56,762 nucleotides of DNA, from positions 1-56,762 of the forward strand of contig CALLQB010000053.1 of NCBI GenBank assembly GCA_938015295.1. The letters are read 5' to 3'. The notes under the pieces were generated by a model that made no database searches, had not been told where the DNA came from, and worked only from the letters and a program-made list of their open reading frames with translations. Shown here piece after piece: positions 1 through 8,802 of the stretch (its first letter is position 1; every line of letters starts with the position of its first letter). The position numbers and the translations under genes are program-made. This DNA is from an uncultured Acidimicrobiales bacterium. Its GTDB lineage: Bacteria; Actinomycetota; Acidimicrobiia; Acidimicrobiales; SHLQ01.

Positions 1-282
1 GAACTGTCGGCCTACCGGATTGTGCAGGAGTCGCTCACGAACGCGCTCAAACATGCTGGGCCAGCAAAGGCGTTGGTGCGGCTTTCCTTCGCCGACGACG
101 AGCTGAAAGTCGAGGTCTCCGACGACGGACGTGGCGGCGCCGCAAGATCAGCCGATGCGGGCGGTGGACAAGGGCTGCTTGGCATGCGCGAACGTGTTGA
201 ATCGACCGGTGGAGAGTTCGCTGCCGGACCGAAGGTCGGTGGCGGCTACCGCGTTTCGGCGCTTCTTCCCATCTCCAGTTAG
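1..282 (+). CDS. Sensor histidine kinase, C-terminal fragment (NarL/LiaS-type)
   Basis: The reading frame is open from the first base, so the gene starts outside the window and only the last 93 residues are seen. They are the HATPase_c domain of a two-component kinase of the HisKA_3 class. The N-box is seen in ELSAYRIVQESLTNALKHA, followed by a G1 box (VSDDGRGG) and a G2 region (GGGQGLLGMRERVES). This domain binds ATP and phosphorylates a conserved His lying upstream of the window. The gene ends 9 bp before a LuxR-type response regulator, its evident partner. The input sensed cannot be told because the N-terminal part is missing. Confidence 0.93.
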   Translation, partial: ELSAYRIVQESLTNALKHAGPAKALVRLSFADDELKVEVSDDGRGGAARSADAGGGQGLLGMRERVESTGGEFAAGPKVGGGYRVSALLPISS

Positions 283-291
283 GCACACATT

Positions 292-954
292 GTGATCCGC
301 ATTCTTGTAGTCGACGACCAGGCTTTGGTCCGTTCGGGCTTCACCATGATCCTCGAATCCGAGGATGACCTTCAGGTAGTGGGGGAAGCAGCCAACGGCA
401 CCGAAGCGCTCGAGATCGCTCGGTTGGAGAAACCCGACATCGTGCTGATGGACGTTCGGATGCCGATCCTCGATGGCGTCGCCGCGACCGAAAAATTGCT
501 TGCCAACCAGCGAGACGACGACCCGAAGGTCATTATCTTGACCACCTTCGACCTCGACGAATACGTCTACAGCGCACTCAAGGCCGGGGCCTCAGGATTC
601 CTTCTCAAAGACACGCCTCCCGACGACCTCATCAACGCGATCAGGGTTGTTGCTGTTGGCGACGCGCTGCTTGCTCCCTCGATCACGCGACGACTCATCG
701 CCGACTTCGCTGCTGGCGGCACTCCGCAGACCGAACCGAATCCGGCGATCGACACCCTTACCGACCGCGAGACCGAAGTTCTCACGCTGCTGGCACGCGG
801 CTTGTCGAATGCGGAAATCGCTACCGAGTTGATCGTCGGCGAGACCACCGTGAAAACCCACGTGGGGCGGGTGCTGATGAAACTCGGCGTGCGAGACCGT
901 GTGCAAGCGGTGGTCGCTGCCTACGAATGCGGGTTGGTAACCCCGGGCAACTAA
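292..954 (+). CDS. LuxR/NarL-family response regulator
   Basis: A 220-residue two-domain regulator. The receiver domain (about 1-120) has the acidic pair D8/D9, the phospho-acceptor D54 in LMDVRMP, and the conserved Lys in GFLLKD. The C-terminal GerE-type helix-turn-helix (about 155-218) shows LTDRETEVLTLLARGLSN and TVKTHVGRVLMKL. The start is GTG, 9 bp after the kinase stop, so the two are co-transcribed. It lies directly upstream of an ABC ATPase and two FtsX-like permeases. By analogy with LiaR/VraR-type systems it could control that exporter in response to envelope stress; this is inferred from neighbourhood. A dyad at 1142-1171 is a possible binding site. Confidence 0.95.
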   Translation: MIRILVVDDQALVRSGFTMILESEDDLQVVGEAANGTEALEIARLEKPDIVLMDVRMPILDGVAATEKLLANQRDDDPKVIILTTFDLDEYVYSALKAGASGFLLKDTPPDDLINAIRVVAVGDALLAPSITRRLIADFAAGGTPQTEPNPAIDTLTDRETEVLTLLARGLSNAEIATELIVGETTVKTHVGRVLMKLGVRDRVQAVVAAYECGLVTPGN

Positions 955-969
955 GACGCAAAACACGCA

Positions 970-1011
970 ACGGGGTTCGGACTCTCCCCTCCAGATGAGA
1001 CCGAACCCCGT
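970..1011 (+). terminator. Hairpin after the response regulator
   Basis: A perfect 11-bp inverted repeat, arms ACGGGGTTCGG (970-980) and CCGAACCCCGT (1001-1011), with a 20-nt loop, begins 15 bp after the response-regulator stop. There is no U-tract, so it may be a weak or factor-assisted terminator. It separates the two-component genes from the ABC genes. Confidence 0.55.
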
Positions 1012-1141
1012 GGGCGCTAACGCGAAACGTACTGAAGTTTTGCCGCGATGTGCGTTCACCTTCATCAAACCGCAACAAAGCAGCGAAATTGCAACATTTC
1101 TGTTCAGCGTGCATTCGTGGTTGATGCAGCGGTCATTCATC

Positions 1142-1171
1142 CCTGGGGACCATGGCGAATCGTCCCTCAGG
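1142..1171. promoter_or_regulatory. Interrupted dyad upstream of the ABC exporter operon
   Basis: In the 291-bp gap between the response regulator and the ABC ATPase, the arms CCTGGGGAC (1142-1150) and GTCCCTCAGG (1162-1171) form an inverted repeat with one unpaired base and an 11-bp centre. It sits 75-105 bp upstream of the ABC ATPase start, a sensible place for an activator site of the regulator encoded just upstream. I see no gene in this gap. Binding is inference. Confidence 0.3.
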
Positions 1172-1245
1172 ACGACGACAGTTCGCAGCTGATCGTCGTA
1201 GATTGAAGGCAACGAACAATTTGGCGAGGACATGAAGGACTTCCA

Positions 1246-1986
1246 ATGAGCGACACGATGACTGCACTTGCGGCCCGAACTGAAGGCGCAAGCAAGATTT
1301 ATGGCACCGGCGATACCGAGGTACGTGCCCTCGATGACGTAACGGTCGGCTTCAACCAAGGAGCGTTCACCGCCATCATGGGCCCCTCGGGCTCGGGAAA
1401 ATCGACGCTGATGCACACGATGGCCGGCCTCGATCCGCTGACCAAGGGCAACACGTTCATTGGCGACGTCGAGCTCAGCTCGCTGAGCGAGAAGGAACTG
1501 ACGTTGCTTCGCCGAGAAAAGGTCGGCTTCATCTTTCAGGCGTTCAACCTCATCCCGACGCTGAGCGCTCTCGAGAACATCACGCTTCCAATGGACCTCG
1601 CAAAGGGCCAGGCCGACGATGCGTGGGTCGAGAACGTGATTCAGACGGTGGGTCTGGGCGACCGCAAAAGCCATCGGCCCGACGAACTATCTGGTGGTCA
1701 GCAACAACGTGTTGCGGTGGCCAGAGCCTTGGCCAGCAAGCCGCAGATCATCTTCGCTGATGAGCCAACCGGCAACCTCGACTCGCGCACGGGCGGCGAG
1801 ATCCTCGACTTCATGCGCTCGGCGGTGCGCGAACTCGGTCAGACCATTGTGATGGTCACCCATGATGCGGTGGCAGCAAGTTACAGCGACCGGGTTGTGT
1901 TCTTGGCCGACGGCAAGATTGTTGACGAGATGCTCGATCCGACTGCAGACGCAGTGTTTGACCACATCAAGTCACTGGGCGACTGA
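1246..1986 (+). CDS. ABC transporter ATP-binding protein (MacB/LolD/FtsE-like)
   Basis: A 246-residue ATPase that would power the two large permeases downstream. It carries Walker A (GPSGSGKST), a Q-loop (GFIFQAFNLIPTL), the ABC signature LSGGQQQRVAVARAL, Walker B (IIFADEPTGNLDS) and the switch His in MVTHD. These match the MacB/LolD/FtsE family, whose members pair with FtsX-type permeases in mechanotransmission or lipoprotein/peptide export rather than bulk import. Two permease genes follow at 2132 and 4731, so the complex may use one or both. The last codons and the stop lie inside the first copy of a tandem hairpin repeat (1975-2054), an unusual 3' end. The substrate is unknown. Confidence 0.95.
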   Translation: MSDTMTALAARTEGASKIYGTGDTEVRALDDVTVGFNQGAFTAIMGPSGSGKSTLMHTMAGLDPLTKGNTFIGDVELSSLSEKELTLLRREKVGFIFQAFNLIPTLSALENITLPMDLAKGQADDAWVENVIQTVGLGDRKSHRPDELSGGQQQRVAVARALASKPQIIFADEPTGNLDSRTGGEILDFMRSAVRELGQTIVMVTHDAVAASYSDRVVFLADGKIVDEMLDPTADAVFDHIKSLGD

Positions 1987-2054
1987 GCCCAGCAACAAAC
2001 CTGGGCGACTGAGCCCAGCAACAAACCCGGGCGACTGAGCCCAGCAACAACACC
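1975..2054 (+). repeat. Three tandem 26-bp units, each forming a hairpin
   Basis: Three head-to-tail units of exactly 26 bp begin at 1977, 2003 and 2029. Each contains a stem CTGGGC / GCCCAG around the loop GACTGA; in the third unit one stem base has changed. The first copy includes the last codons and the TGA stop of the ABC ATPase gene, so the array starts inside the gene and continues into the 145-bp gap before the permease. It may reduce transcription into the permease or protect the upstream mRNA end. Confidence 0.85.
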
Positions 2055-2055
2055 A

Positions 2056-2070
2056 GGCGGCTAGGCCGCC
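2056..2070 (+). other. Short GC-rich hairpin after the tandem array
   Basis: GGCGGC-TAG-GCCGCC forms a 6-bp stem with a 3-nt loop directly after the three tandem hairpins and 62 bp before the permease start. It adds a fourth stem-loop to the spacer. No U-tract follows. Confidence 0.5.
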
Positions 2071-2131
2071 GGTTTCCACAGACTTCGTCCCAACGGCGCT
2101 AGCGCGCCCATCGACAACTGGCGGTACTCCC

Positions 2132-4654
2132 ATGCTCAAAATGACCCTTCGAGGGATTCTCAACAACAAGATCCGTTTCTTTCTCACGTCGATTGCGGTA
2201 GTGCTGGGCGTGACCTTTGTGGTCTCGGCATTTGTTGTCACCGACGGCCTCCGTTCGACGTTCGGCGACCTGTCGTCCGACATCTACAGCGCCCGAGATC
2301 TGACCGTGATGCCCGATGGCGACAAGGGTGGCGTCTTCGCGTCGGAGGAGTACCTCGATCAGATCGCGGCCATCGACGGCGTGACCAATGTGTCGGGGCA
2401 GATCTTCGCCAACCAAACCATTCCCGTCGATGCCAACGGCGACGTACCTGATGTGTTTGGGCCTCCCGTCGCCGGCATCAACTGGACAGGAAATACCGAA
2501 CTCGACCGGTTCGTGCTTCTTGAAGGCGAAGCACCGGCGTCGCCCACCGACTTCGCTCTCGACGTCAACACCTTCGACGAAGGCGCCTACACCCTCGGCG
2601 AGACGTACTCAGTGATTTCCGAAGCCGGCGGCATTCGCGAGTTCACGTTGACGGGCATCTTTCGTTTCGGTCTCGAAACCGACGATTCGATCGGTGCGAA
2701 GTTTGTCGCCTTCGAAAATGAGACTGCGCAGAGTTTCCTCGGTCGTGACGGCGGCTACGACGAAATAGCGATAGCGGTCGACGACGCCGCAAACATCGAC
2801 GAGGTGCAAGCCCAGGTGGCCGGTCTTCTCGCAAGCACCGACGACGTGCTCAGTGGTGAAGAAACCGTCGAAGAATTCACCGAGGGCTTCGACAGCTTCC
2901 TCGGGCCGTTCCGCACCATCTTGCTCACCTTCGCTTTCGTCATCTTGTTTGTGAGCGCGTTCCTTATCAACAACACCTTCACCATCGTCATCGGCCAACG
3001 CATCCGCGAACTCGGACTACTGCGGGCCATCGGGGCAGGCGGAGGCCAGGTGCGGCGGTCAGTATTCACCGAAGCGTTGATTGTCGGCCTCGTGTCGACC
3101 CTCATCGGTATTGGCCTCGGACTCCTCGGCGCACGAGCGCTGATCGCGTTACTCGAATCTCAGGGAGCCGATTTCCCCGACGGCCCGCTACCTCTTGAGC
3201 CGCGCACCATTGTGTTCGCACTGCTCGTCGGCGTGTTGGTCACGCTCCTCTCAGCGTTGCTTCCCGCACGACGGGCGGCGTCGATCTCCCCGATGGAAGC
3301 ATTGCGTGAAAACTCGTCACTCGACGAAACCCGCACCGGGCGCCGCACCCTCATAGGAGGGTTGTTGGCACTGGTTGGTATCGGTGCCACAGCACTCGGC
3401 CTCTTTGGTTCATTCGACGGCACCGCTCCCCGACTTATCGTCCTCGGCGTTGGCGCCGTGGTAGCGTTCATCGCCGTCGCTGTGCTCAGCCCACTCGCGG
3501 TAAGCCCGGTAGTTCGCCTTATCGGAGCACCGATCGCGGCGCTCGGCGGACCCGCCGGAAAGATGGCAAAAAGCAACGCAACCCGCAGCCCTCAACGCAC
3601 CGCCGGAACCGCCGTAGCGCTCACCATTGGACTTGCGTTGGTCACCACCGTCACGATCATCGGAGCGTCGCTCAAAACCACGGTCAGCGACGCGCTGTCG
3701 TCGTCGGTAACCGCCGACTACATCGTGTTCGCCGGCGGAGCGCTGCCTGCGGGCGTGGTCCAATCTGTCGAAGCCTTGCCCGAAATCGGCAAGGTCGCGA
3801 CGTTTGGCGGCGACCGGGTCACCATCAACGGTGAAGAAGAAAGCCTCGACACGCTCGACTTCGCCACCATCGACGACCTCATCGACGCCGACCTCACCGA
3901 AGGCGCTTGGGAGACCGGCGGAGGCAACATGGTCCTCTACCGAGAGAAGGCCGATGAACTCGGTTTGGCCGTCGGCGACACCGTGGGTGTCGAGACCCTC
4001 GCAGGCGAGATGCTCGACTTCAGCGTGTCGGGGCTCTTCGACGACAACACCTTTCTCGGATCGTTCAACGTCGACACTGTCGACTACGAACGCTTCGCCC
4101 GAGTGGCCGACTTCACCACGCTCGTCGCCTCCGGGGCCGACGGAACGATGCCTGAAGACGCCCGGGCTGCCCTCGACTCGGTGCTCGAACCGTTCCCGCA
4201 ACTCACGGTGCAGGATCAGGCCGAATTCCTCGACGAAACCGAAAGCCAAATCAACCAGCTGCTAGCCATCGTCAACGTCTTCCTCGGTCTGGCTGTACTC
4301 ATTGCGCTTATCGGCATCGTCAACACGTTGACCTTGTCGGTGTTCGAGCGAACCCGAGAGCTCGGCCTGCTGCGGGCGGTGGGCATGACCCGTCGACAGA
4401 TGCGACGGATGGTGCGCTGGGAGTCGGTCATCGTGTCGGTCTTTGGCGCCGTGCTGGGCGTGTCGCTCGGGGTGGTGTTTGGCTGGGCGATCAGCGACGC
4501 CATTCCCGACGACATCGTGGCCAACGCGACGTTCCCGCTAACCCAGCTTGCGGTGTTTATCTTGGCCGCCGTCGTGGTCGGTCTGCTGGCGGCCATCATG
4601 CCCGCCCGCCGCGCGGCAAAACTCAATATTCTCGACGCCATCTCCCACTCGTGA
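2132..4654 (+). CDS. FtsX/MacB-like ABC transporter permease (840 aa)
   Basis: An 840-residue permease with two MacB-type extracytoplasmic domains and two FtsX membrane domains. A first membrane helix near residues 8-30 is followed by a large periplasmic-type domain (about 40-250), three FtsX helices (about 255-380), a pair of central helices, a second outer domain (about 480-700) and three terminal helices. Conserved FtsX phrases RIRELGLLRAIGA and RTRELGLLRAVGMTRRQMRR precede each helix set, and SALLPARRAASISPMEALR closes the first half. The start is ATG. It likely works with the ATPase at 1246 and resembles the permease at 4731, from which it may have arisen by duplication. The substrate is unknown. 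Confidence 0.92.
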   Translation: MLKMTLRGILNNKIRFFLTSIAVVLGVTFVVSAFVVTDGLRSTFGDLSSDIYSARDLTVMPDGDKGGVFASEEYLDQIAAIDGVTNVSGQIFANQTIPVDANGDVPDVFGPPVAGINWTGNTELDRFVLLEGEAPASPTDFALDVNTFDEGAYTLGETYSVISEAGGIREFTLTGIFRFGLETDDSIGAKFVAFENETAQSFLGRDGGYDEIAIAVDDAANIDEVQAQVAGLLASTDDVLSGEETVEEFTEGFDSFLGPFRTILLTFAFVILFVSAFLINNTFTIVIGQRIRELGLLRAIGAGGGQVRRSVFTEALIVGLVSTLIGIGLGLLGARALIALLESQGADFPDGPLPLEPRTIVFALLVGVLVTLLSALLPARRAASISPMEALRENSSLDETRTGRRTLIGGLLALVGIGATALGLFGSFDGTAPRLIVLGVGAVVAFIAVAVLSPLAVSPVVRLIGAPIAALGGPAGKMAKSNATRSPQRTAGTAVALTIGLALVTTVTIIGASLKTTVSDALSSSVTADYIVFAGGALPAGVVQSVEALPEIGKVATFGGDRVTINGEEESLDTLDFATIDDLIDADLTEGAWETGGGNMVLYREKADELGLAVGDTVGVETLAGEMLDFSVSGLFDDNTFLGSFNVDTVDYERFARVADFTTLVASGADGTMPEDARAALDSVLEPFPQLTVQDQAEFLDETESQINQLLAIVNVFLGLAVLIALIGIVNTLTLSVFERTRELGLLRAVGMTRRQMRRMVRWESVIVSVFGAVLGVSLGVVFGWAISDAIPDDIVANATFPLTQLAVFILAAVVVGLLAAIMPARRAAKLNILDAISHS

Positions 4655-4696
4655 GAATGTAATGACGCGGCAAACCAAGACCTTAGCGACGACCAC

Positions 4697-4724
4697 TTCA
4701 AATGCCCATCGGCCTGCATAGGAT
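4697..4724 (+). promoter_or_regulatory. Candidate promoter for the second permease (leaderless)
   Basis: TTCAAA (4697-4702), a 16-bp spacer and TAGGAT (4719-4724) precede the GTG at 4731 by only 6 nt. Transcription would begin at or next to the start codon. The second permease may therefore have its own promoter, although it follows the first by 76 bp. Confidence 0.4.
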
Positions 4725-4730
4725 TACACC

Positions 4731-7724
4731 GTGTTCAAGCTTGTTCTGAGAAACCTCCGTCAACGTCCGCTCCGTTACGTCCTGACCGGGCTGGCGATCA
4801 CGTTTGGCGTCGCGGCAGTGACCGCGGTTTTTGTTTTCACCGACGGTTTGCGTGACACGTTCGACGAGTTGGCCGGCAATATCCAGGCTGGTTTCGATGT
4901 CGCCGTGCAGAACGAGGTCGCGTTCGGCGACGGCAGCTCGGTTTCTTTGGTCCCCATCGAACTCGCCGACACGTTGGCCAGCATCGAAGGCGTCGACAGC
5001 GTGCAACCCCGTATCATCGACTTCAGCACGGTCGCCATCGACGGAAACGGCGACACCGCCACAGGCAACGGTCCGAGCATCGGCCTCAACTGGGAGTACG
5101 AGACCCCCAATCCCCGCCTCTTTGCCATCGAAGGCAAGTCGCCCGATGGTCCGGGCCAGTTCGCACTCGACGTCGACGGCTATGCCAACAACGATTTTGA
5201 GGTCGGTGAGACCTACCGCGTCATCACTCCGGCAGGCAGCGACGACTACGAACTCGTCGGTACGTTCAACTACGCGGACGAGGAAGAGAACGCCGCGGTA
5301 GGCGCAGTACTCATTGCCATCGCACCGGAAACCGCCCTCGAAATTTTGAACAACAACGAGGGCTACAACGACATCACCCTCACCTCCGACGACCCGGACG
5401 CGCTCGTCGAACGGCTCGCACCGTTGTTGGCAGAAACCAGCGACACGCTCGTCGCTCGCACACAGGCCGACCTCATCGAAGACCAGCAGGACAACTTCGG
5501 CCAGATCCTCGGCATCTTCCGCACCGTACTTCTGGTGTTCGCCGTCATCATTTTGCTGGTCAGCGCGTTTCTCATCTTTAACGTGTTCAACATCACGCTG
5601 GGTCAGCGCATCAAGGAACTCGGCCTGCTCCGGTCAATCGGTGCCTTGGGCTCGCAAGTCACCAACATGATGCTTGGTGAGGCGATGTTCCTTGGCGTGC
5701 TCGCCACGGTTGTGGGCATCCCAGCCGGTTGGGTTCTCGCGAATATCCTCCGTTTCGGACTGTCGCAGGCCGGTTTCCCTGGCGATACCGGACTGCCCAT
5801 CAATCCGCTCACGATTCTGTATGCGATCTGCGTTGGCGTCGTTGTTACGGTGCTGGCCGCGCTTACGCCGTCGATTCGGGCTCGCCGGGTATCGCCAATG
5901 TCCGCGCTGCGCGACGACATCAATTCCACCACCCTCGACAGCACACCTGCTCCCCTACAAGGCGCCTTGTCGATCATTCTCGGGCTAGCACTGGTGGGAC
6001 TTGGCTTCCTGCTCAATGGTTGGCTTCCTCGCTTGTTCCTCCCGCTTGCTGGCGGCATCCTGCTCTACATCGGCGTACGGTTCATCGGGCCAGCACTTCG
6101 AGACTTCGCACCGTTTGTGCTGCTTCTGTACGGACTCATCCTGCTGACCATCGTGCGCTTCGGCGACTTCTCGGTTGGCGAAACGTTCGGCCTTCTGGGC
6201 GCTGGCGCAGCACTGACCATTCTCGGGTTCAGTCAGGTCAGCCCGGTGTTTGGTGCACCGGTATCGCGCCTGATTGGTTCAAAGCCGTCGGCCGTTGTGG
6301 TCGGCATTGTCGGGGCGCTCATCGGCATCGCAGCGCTCGCAATGATCGGGTTTGGCATCTTCAAAGCCGTCGATGGCTCGCCAGCGTTCCTTGCGCTGTT
6401 CATTCCTGCGGTTGTTCTGGCCTTGCTGTCGTTTGGTCTTGTCCGCACCGTCATCGGGGCCATGGGACTGACCGGCCGACTCGCTCGCGAGAATGCCGCT
6501 CGCAACCCGCAGCGTACGGCAACCACCGCCACGGCGCTGATGATCGGTCTTGCACTAGTGACTGCGGTAACGGTCATCGGCGACTCGATCAAAACCTCGG
6601 TCTCCAACGCACTTGGTTCGTCGGTTACCGCCGACTGGCTGGTGCAGGGTCCTCAGTCGGGACCGGCGGGGTTGCCGTTCTCGGCCGATGTTGCCGAACG
6701 TCTTCGCGAACTTCCCGAAGTCGACACCGTGTCATCGGTACGGTTCTCGTTTGCCGGATATGCGAGTGTGCGCGGTGACGATGTCGAAATGGCAGACGTG
6801 CAGGCAGCGATTCCCCAGTTGTTCGGGGCGCTTGCCGAAGACGACAAAGCTCGACAGGACCAGATCGTTGCCGATCTCGGCGCAGACGCTATCTCCGTCG
6901 ACACACTTCTTGCTGCCGACTTCACCATTGCCGACGATCATGTCGACCCCGATTTTGTTGAGCGGGATCGGTCGCTCGATGCCGATGGCAACGGCGTCTG
7001 GATCGACGATGGGGTGGCCGCCGATCGAGGTCTTGCGCTGGGCGATTCGTTCTTCGCGGTCTTTCTCGACGGCGCCGTTGAAGAACTAACCGTTTCCGCC
7101 ATCTACACCAACGCCTTTGTGTACGGCGATCGGGTGATCGACCTCGCTTTGTGGGAGCGCCACACTAGTGATGACACCGATGCGTTCGTCTCGATCATTA
7201 CGACCGATGGCGTCGACTCCGAAGTCGCTCGCGCGGCGATCAACAACGAGATCAACGACGACTACCCGTTGCTCACGGTGCAGGATCGTTCAGAATTTGC
7301 CGAGGAGCAGGAGGCGCAGATCAATCAAACGCTGGCCACCGTCAACGTGCTTCTTGCGCTCTCGGCGCTCATAGCCATTCTCGGCATTGCGATTGCGCTG
7401 TCGCTGGCCGTGTTCGAACGCACCCGCGAGATCGGCCTCCTGCGGGCGGTGGGCATGACCCGTCAACAAACTCGTTGGATGATCCGCTGGGAAGGCGTGA
7501 TCGTTGCCGCCTTTGGTGGTCTGCTCGGCGTGATTCTTGGCATCGGTCTTGGGGTTCTGGCCACCGGCAAAATGCCCGAGTTCCTGGTCAACACCACCAC
7601 CATTCCGGTCGGCCAGCTCTTGATCTACATCATCGTGGCCGCAATCACCGGTCTCGGCGCTGCAGTGTTCCCGGCTTGGATCGCAGGCCGCATGAACGTC
7701 CTCGACTCAATCAGCACCAGCTAA
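4731..7724 (+). CDS. FtsX/MacB-like ABC transporter permease (997 aa)
   Basis: A 997-residue paralogue of the preceding permease. It has the same plan: an N-terminal helix (about 13-33), an outer domain to about 255, and FtsX helices with RIKELGLLRSIGALGSQV. A long central stretch (about 400-610) of extra hydrophobic segments follows, then RNPQRTATTATALMIG, a second outer domain (about 640-860), and terminal helices with RTREIGLLRAVGMTRQQTR. The first permease has a shorter central part, so the extra central helices are the main difference. The start is GTG with a leaderless-type -10 box just upstream. It ends with a strong hairpin shared with cydB. The export substrate is not evident. Confidence 0.92.
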   Translation: MFKLVLRNLRQRPLRYVLTGLAITFGVAAVTAVFVFTDGLRDTFDELAGNIQAGFDVAVQNEVAFGDGSSVSLVPIELADTLASIEGVDSVQPRIIDFSTVAIDGNGDTATGNGPSIGLNWEYETPNPRLFAIEGKSPDGPGQFALDVDGYANNDFEVGETYRVITPAGSDDYELVGTFNYADEEENAAVGAVLIAIAPETALEILNNNEGYNDITLTSDDPDALVERLAPLLAETSDTLVARTQADLIEDQQDNFGQILGIFRTVLLVFAVIILLVSAFLIFNVFNITLGQRIKELGLLRSIGALGSQVTNMMLGEAMFLGVLATVVGIPAGWVLANILRFGLSQAGFPGDTGLPINPLTILYAICVGVVVTVLAALTPSIRARRVSPMSALRDDINSTTLDSTPAPLQGALSIILGLALVGLGFLLNGWLPRLFLPLAGGILLYIGVRFIGPALRDFAPFVLLLYGLILLTIVRFGDFSVGETFGLLGAGAALTILGFSQVSPVFGAPVSRLIGSKPSAVVVGIVGALIGIAALAMIGFGIFKAVDGSPAFLALFIPAVVLALLSFGLVRTVIGAMGLTGRLARENAARNPQRTATTATALMIGLALVTAVTVIGDSIKTSVSNALGSSVTADWLVQGPQSGPAGLPFSADVAERLRELPEVDTVSSVRFSFAGYASVRGDDVEMADVQAAIPQLFGALAEDDKARQDQIVADLGADAISVDTLLAADFTIADDHVDPDFVERDRSLDADGNGVWIDDGVAADRGLALGDSFFAVFLDGAVEELTVSAIYTNAFVYGDRVIDLALWERHTSDDTDAFVSIITTDGVDSEVARAAINNEINDDYPLLTVQDRSEFAEEQEAQINQTLATVNVLLALSALIAILGIAIALSLAVFERTREIGLLRAVGMTRQQTRWMIRWEGVIVAAFGGLLGVILGIGLGVLATGKMPEFLVNTTTIPVGQLLIYIIVAAITGLGAAVFPAWIAGRMNVLDSISTS

Positions 7725-7734
7725 GCAAGAAATT

Positions 7735-7772
7735 TTGTTGTGAAGTGACCGTTGACGGTCACTTCACAACAA
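7735..7772. terminator. Bidirectional terminator between permease and cydB
   Basis: Perfect 18-bp arms, TTGTTGTGAAGTGACCGT (7735-7752) and its exact complement (7755-7772), are separated by 2 nt; allowing a 4-nt loop leaves 17 bp. It begins 10 bp after the permease stop. The same bases encode the last residues and the TGA stop (7759-7761) of cydB on the other strand. It is placed to end both convergent transcripts. Confidence 0.85.
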
Positions 7773-8802
7773 CAGATTCGTGATCTTGACCGTGTTTGTT
7801 GAATTCGGTGCCGAGCACGCTCTTGTCGGTCAGCAGATACAGATACGCAAGCGACGGCAGAACGAGCACTGCTGCAACGCCGAACGAAATCAGCAAGCCC
7901 CAAAGTGTTGCCGAATCCCCGGCGACCTCAGCGATCGTCGCATGGTCGACCAGCACCCATGGATACTGGGCAACGCCCCAGCCGCCGACGACTGCTGCAA
8001 CCGCTGTGACAGCGGTAAGACGAGCTGCGGCGAGACGGCTTTTGTGCAACAGCACAATGGATGCAAGGCCGCTCGCGCCCGAGACAATCATGAAGCCCAC
8101 GCCTTTGCCGAGCAGGCCGTCGGCAAGGGTCTCGGCGTCAAGCAAAAGCGGAGCGACTCCGCCAATCGCTGCTACCCCGCAGATAATGGCGGTTACAAAC
8201 GCCCGTCGCCGGAACCGTTCGGTGAGCTCTTCATGGCCCAGTCGCTCGGCGTCGGCCGCCAAAAACACCGCAGCGAGAAAAGCACAGGTCAACACCGCCA
8301 AAAGGCCGCCGACCCAAGAGGTCGGACCGATCCAGCTCGTCCAACGGTTGCCGCTGCCGTCGATTGGCACCCGGCCTGACGCAATCGCTCCGGCAATCAT
8401 GCCAAGAAAGAATGGCGTCAGCAGCGAAGAGAGAGCGAACGCCACCCCAAACAAACGAGCGCTGTTGAGATCGTCGGCGAACTTTCGAAACGCAAAGCCG
8501 CAACCACGAAAGATGATGCCGAGCGCCACAAAACTGAACGGCACATACAACGTCGACATGATCGCGCCGAACGCCTCAGGAAACCCGGTCCAGAGAAACA
8601 CCAAGACAAAGATGAGCCAAACATGGTTGGCCTCCCACACCGGCCCGATCGCATGGTCGATCAGGCGGCGTGTGGGTCCGCCGTCCTCGGCATTGCCAGC
8701 ACCCAAGTCCCAGATGCCCGAACCAAAGTCTGCGCCAGCAAAAACCGCATAGGCAATGATGCCGAGGAACATCACCAGCGCAACAACGTCGGCGAGATCC
8801 AT
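7759..8802 (-). CDS. cydB: Cytochrome bd ubiquinol/menaquinol oxidase subunit II
   Basis: A 347-residue integral membrane protein, subunit II of cytochrome bd oxidase, which with CydA reduces O2 to water using quinol. It begins MDLADVVALVMFLGIIAY with the family pattern FAGADFGSG. GPVWEANHVWLIF is the well-known CydB signature, and eight or nine hydrophobic segments follow. The frame extends far upstream, but the ATG at 8802 shares its A with the cydA stop (TGATG), giving translational coupling. The last codons double as half of the terminator hairpin. No cydDC export genes lie next to it. Confidence 0.96.
   Translation of the reverse strand: MDLADVVALVMFLGIIAYAVFAGADFGSGIWDLGAGNAEDGGPTRRLIDHAIGPVWEANHVWLIFVLVFLWTGFPEAFGAIMSTLYVPFSFVALGIIFRGCGFAFRKFADDLNSARLFGVAFALSSLLTPFFLGMIAGAIASGRVPIDGSGNRWTSWIGPTSWVGGLLAVLTCAFLAAVFLAADAERLGHEELTERFRRRAFVTAIICGVAAIGGVAPLLLDAETLADGLLGKGVGFMIVSGASGLASIVLLHKSRLAAARLTAVTAVAAVVGGWGVAQYPWVLVDHATIAEVAGDSATLWGLLISFGVAAVLVLPSLAYLYLLTDKSVLGTEFNKHGQDHESVVVK

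Noticed and set aside
592..1674. A 360-codon minus-strand open frame across the response regulator, spacer and ABC ATPase
   Set aside because: It is antisense to two certain genes and its residue composition resembles no protein family; high GC keeps such frames open.
1975..2054. A CRISPR array
   Set aside because: The three 26-bp units are directly adjacent with no spacers and no cas genes nearby; each is a hairpin.
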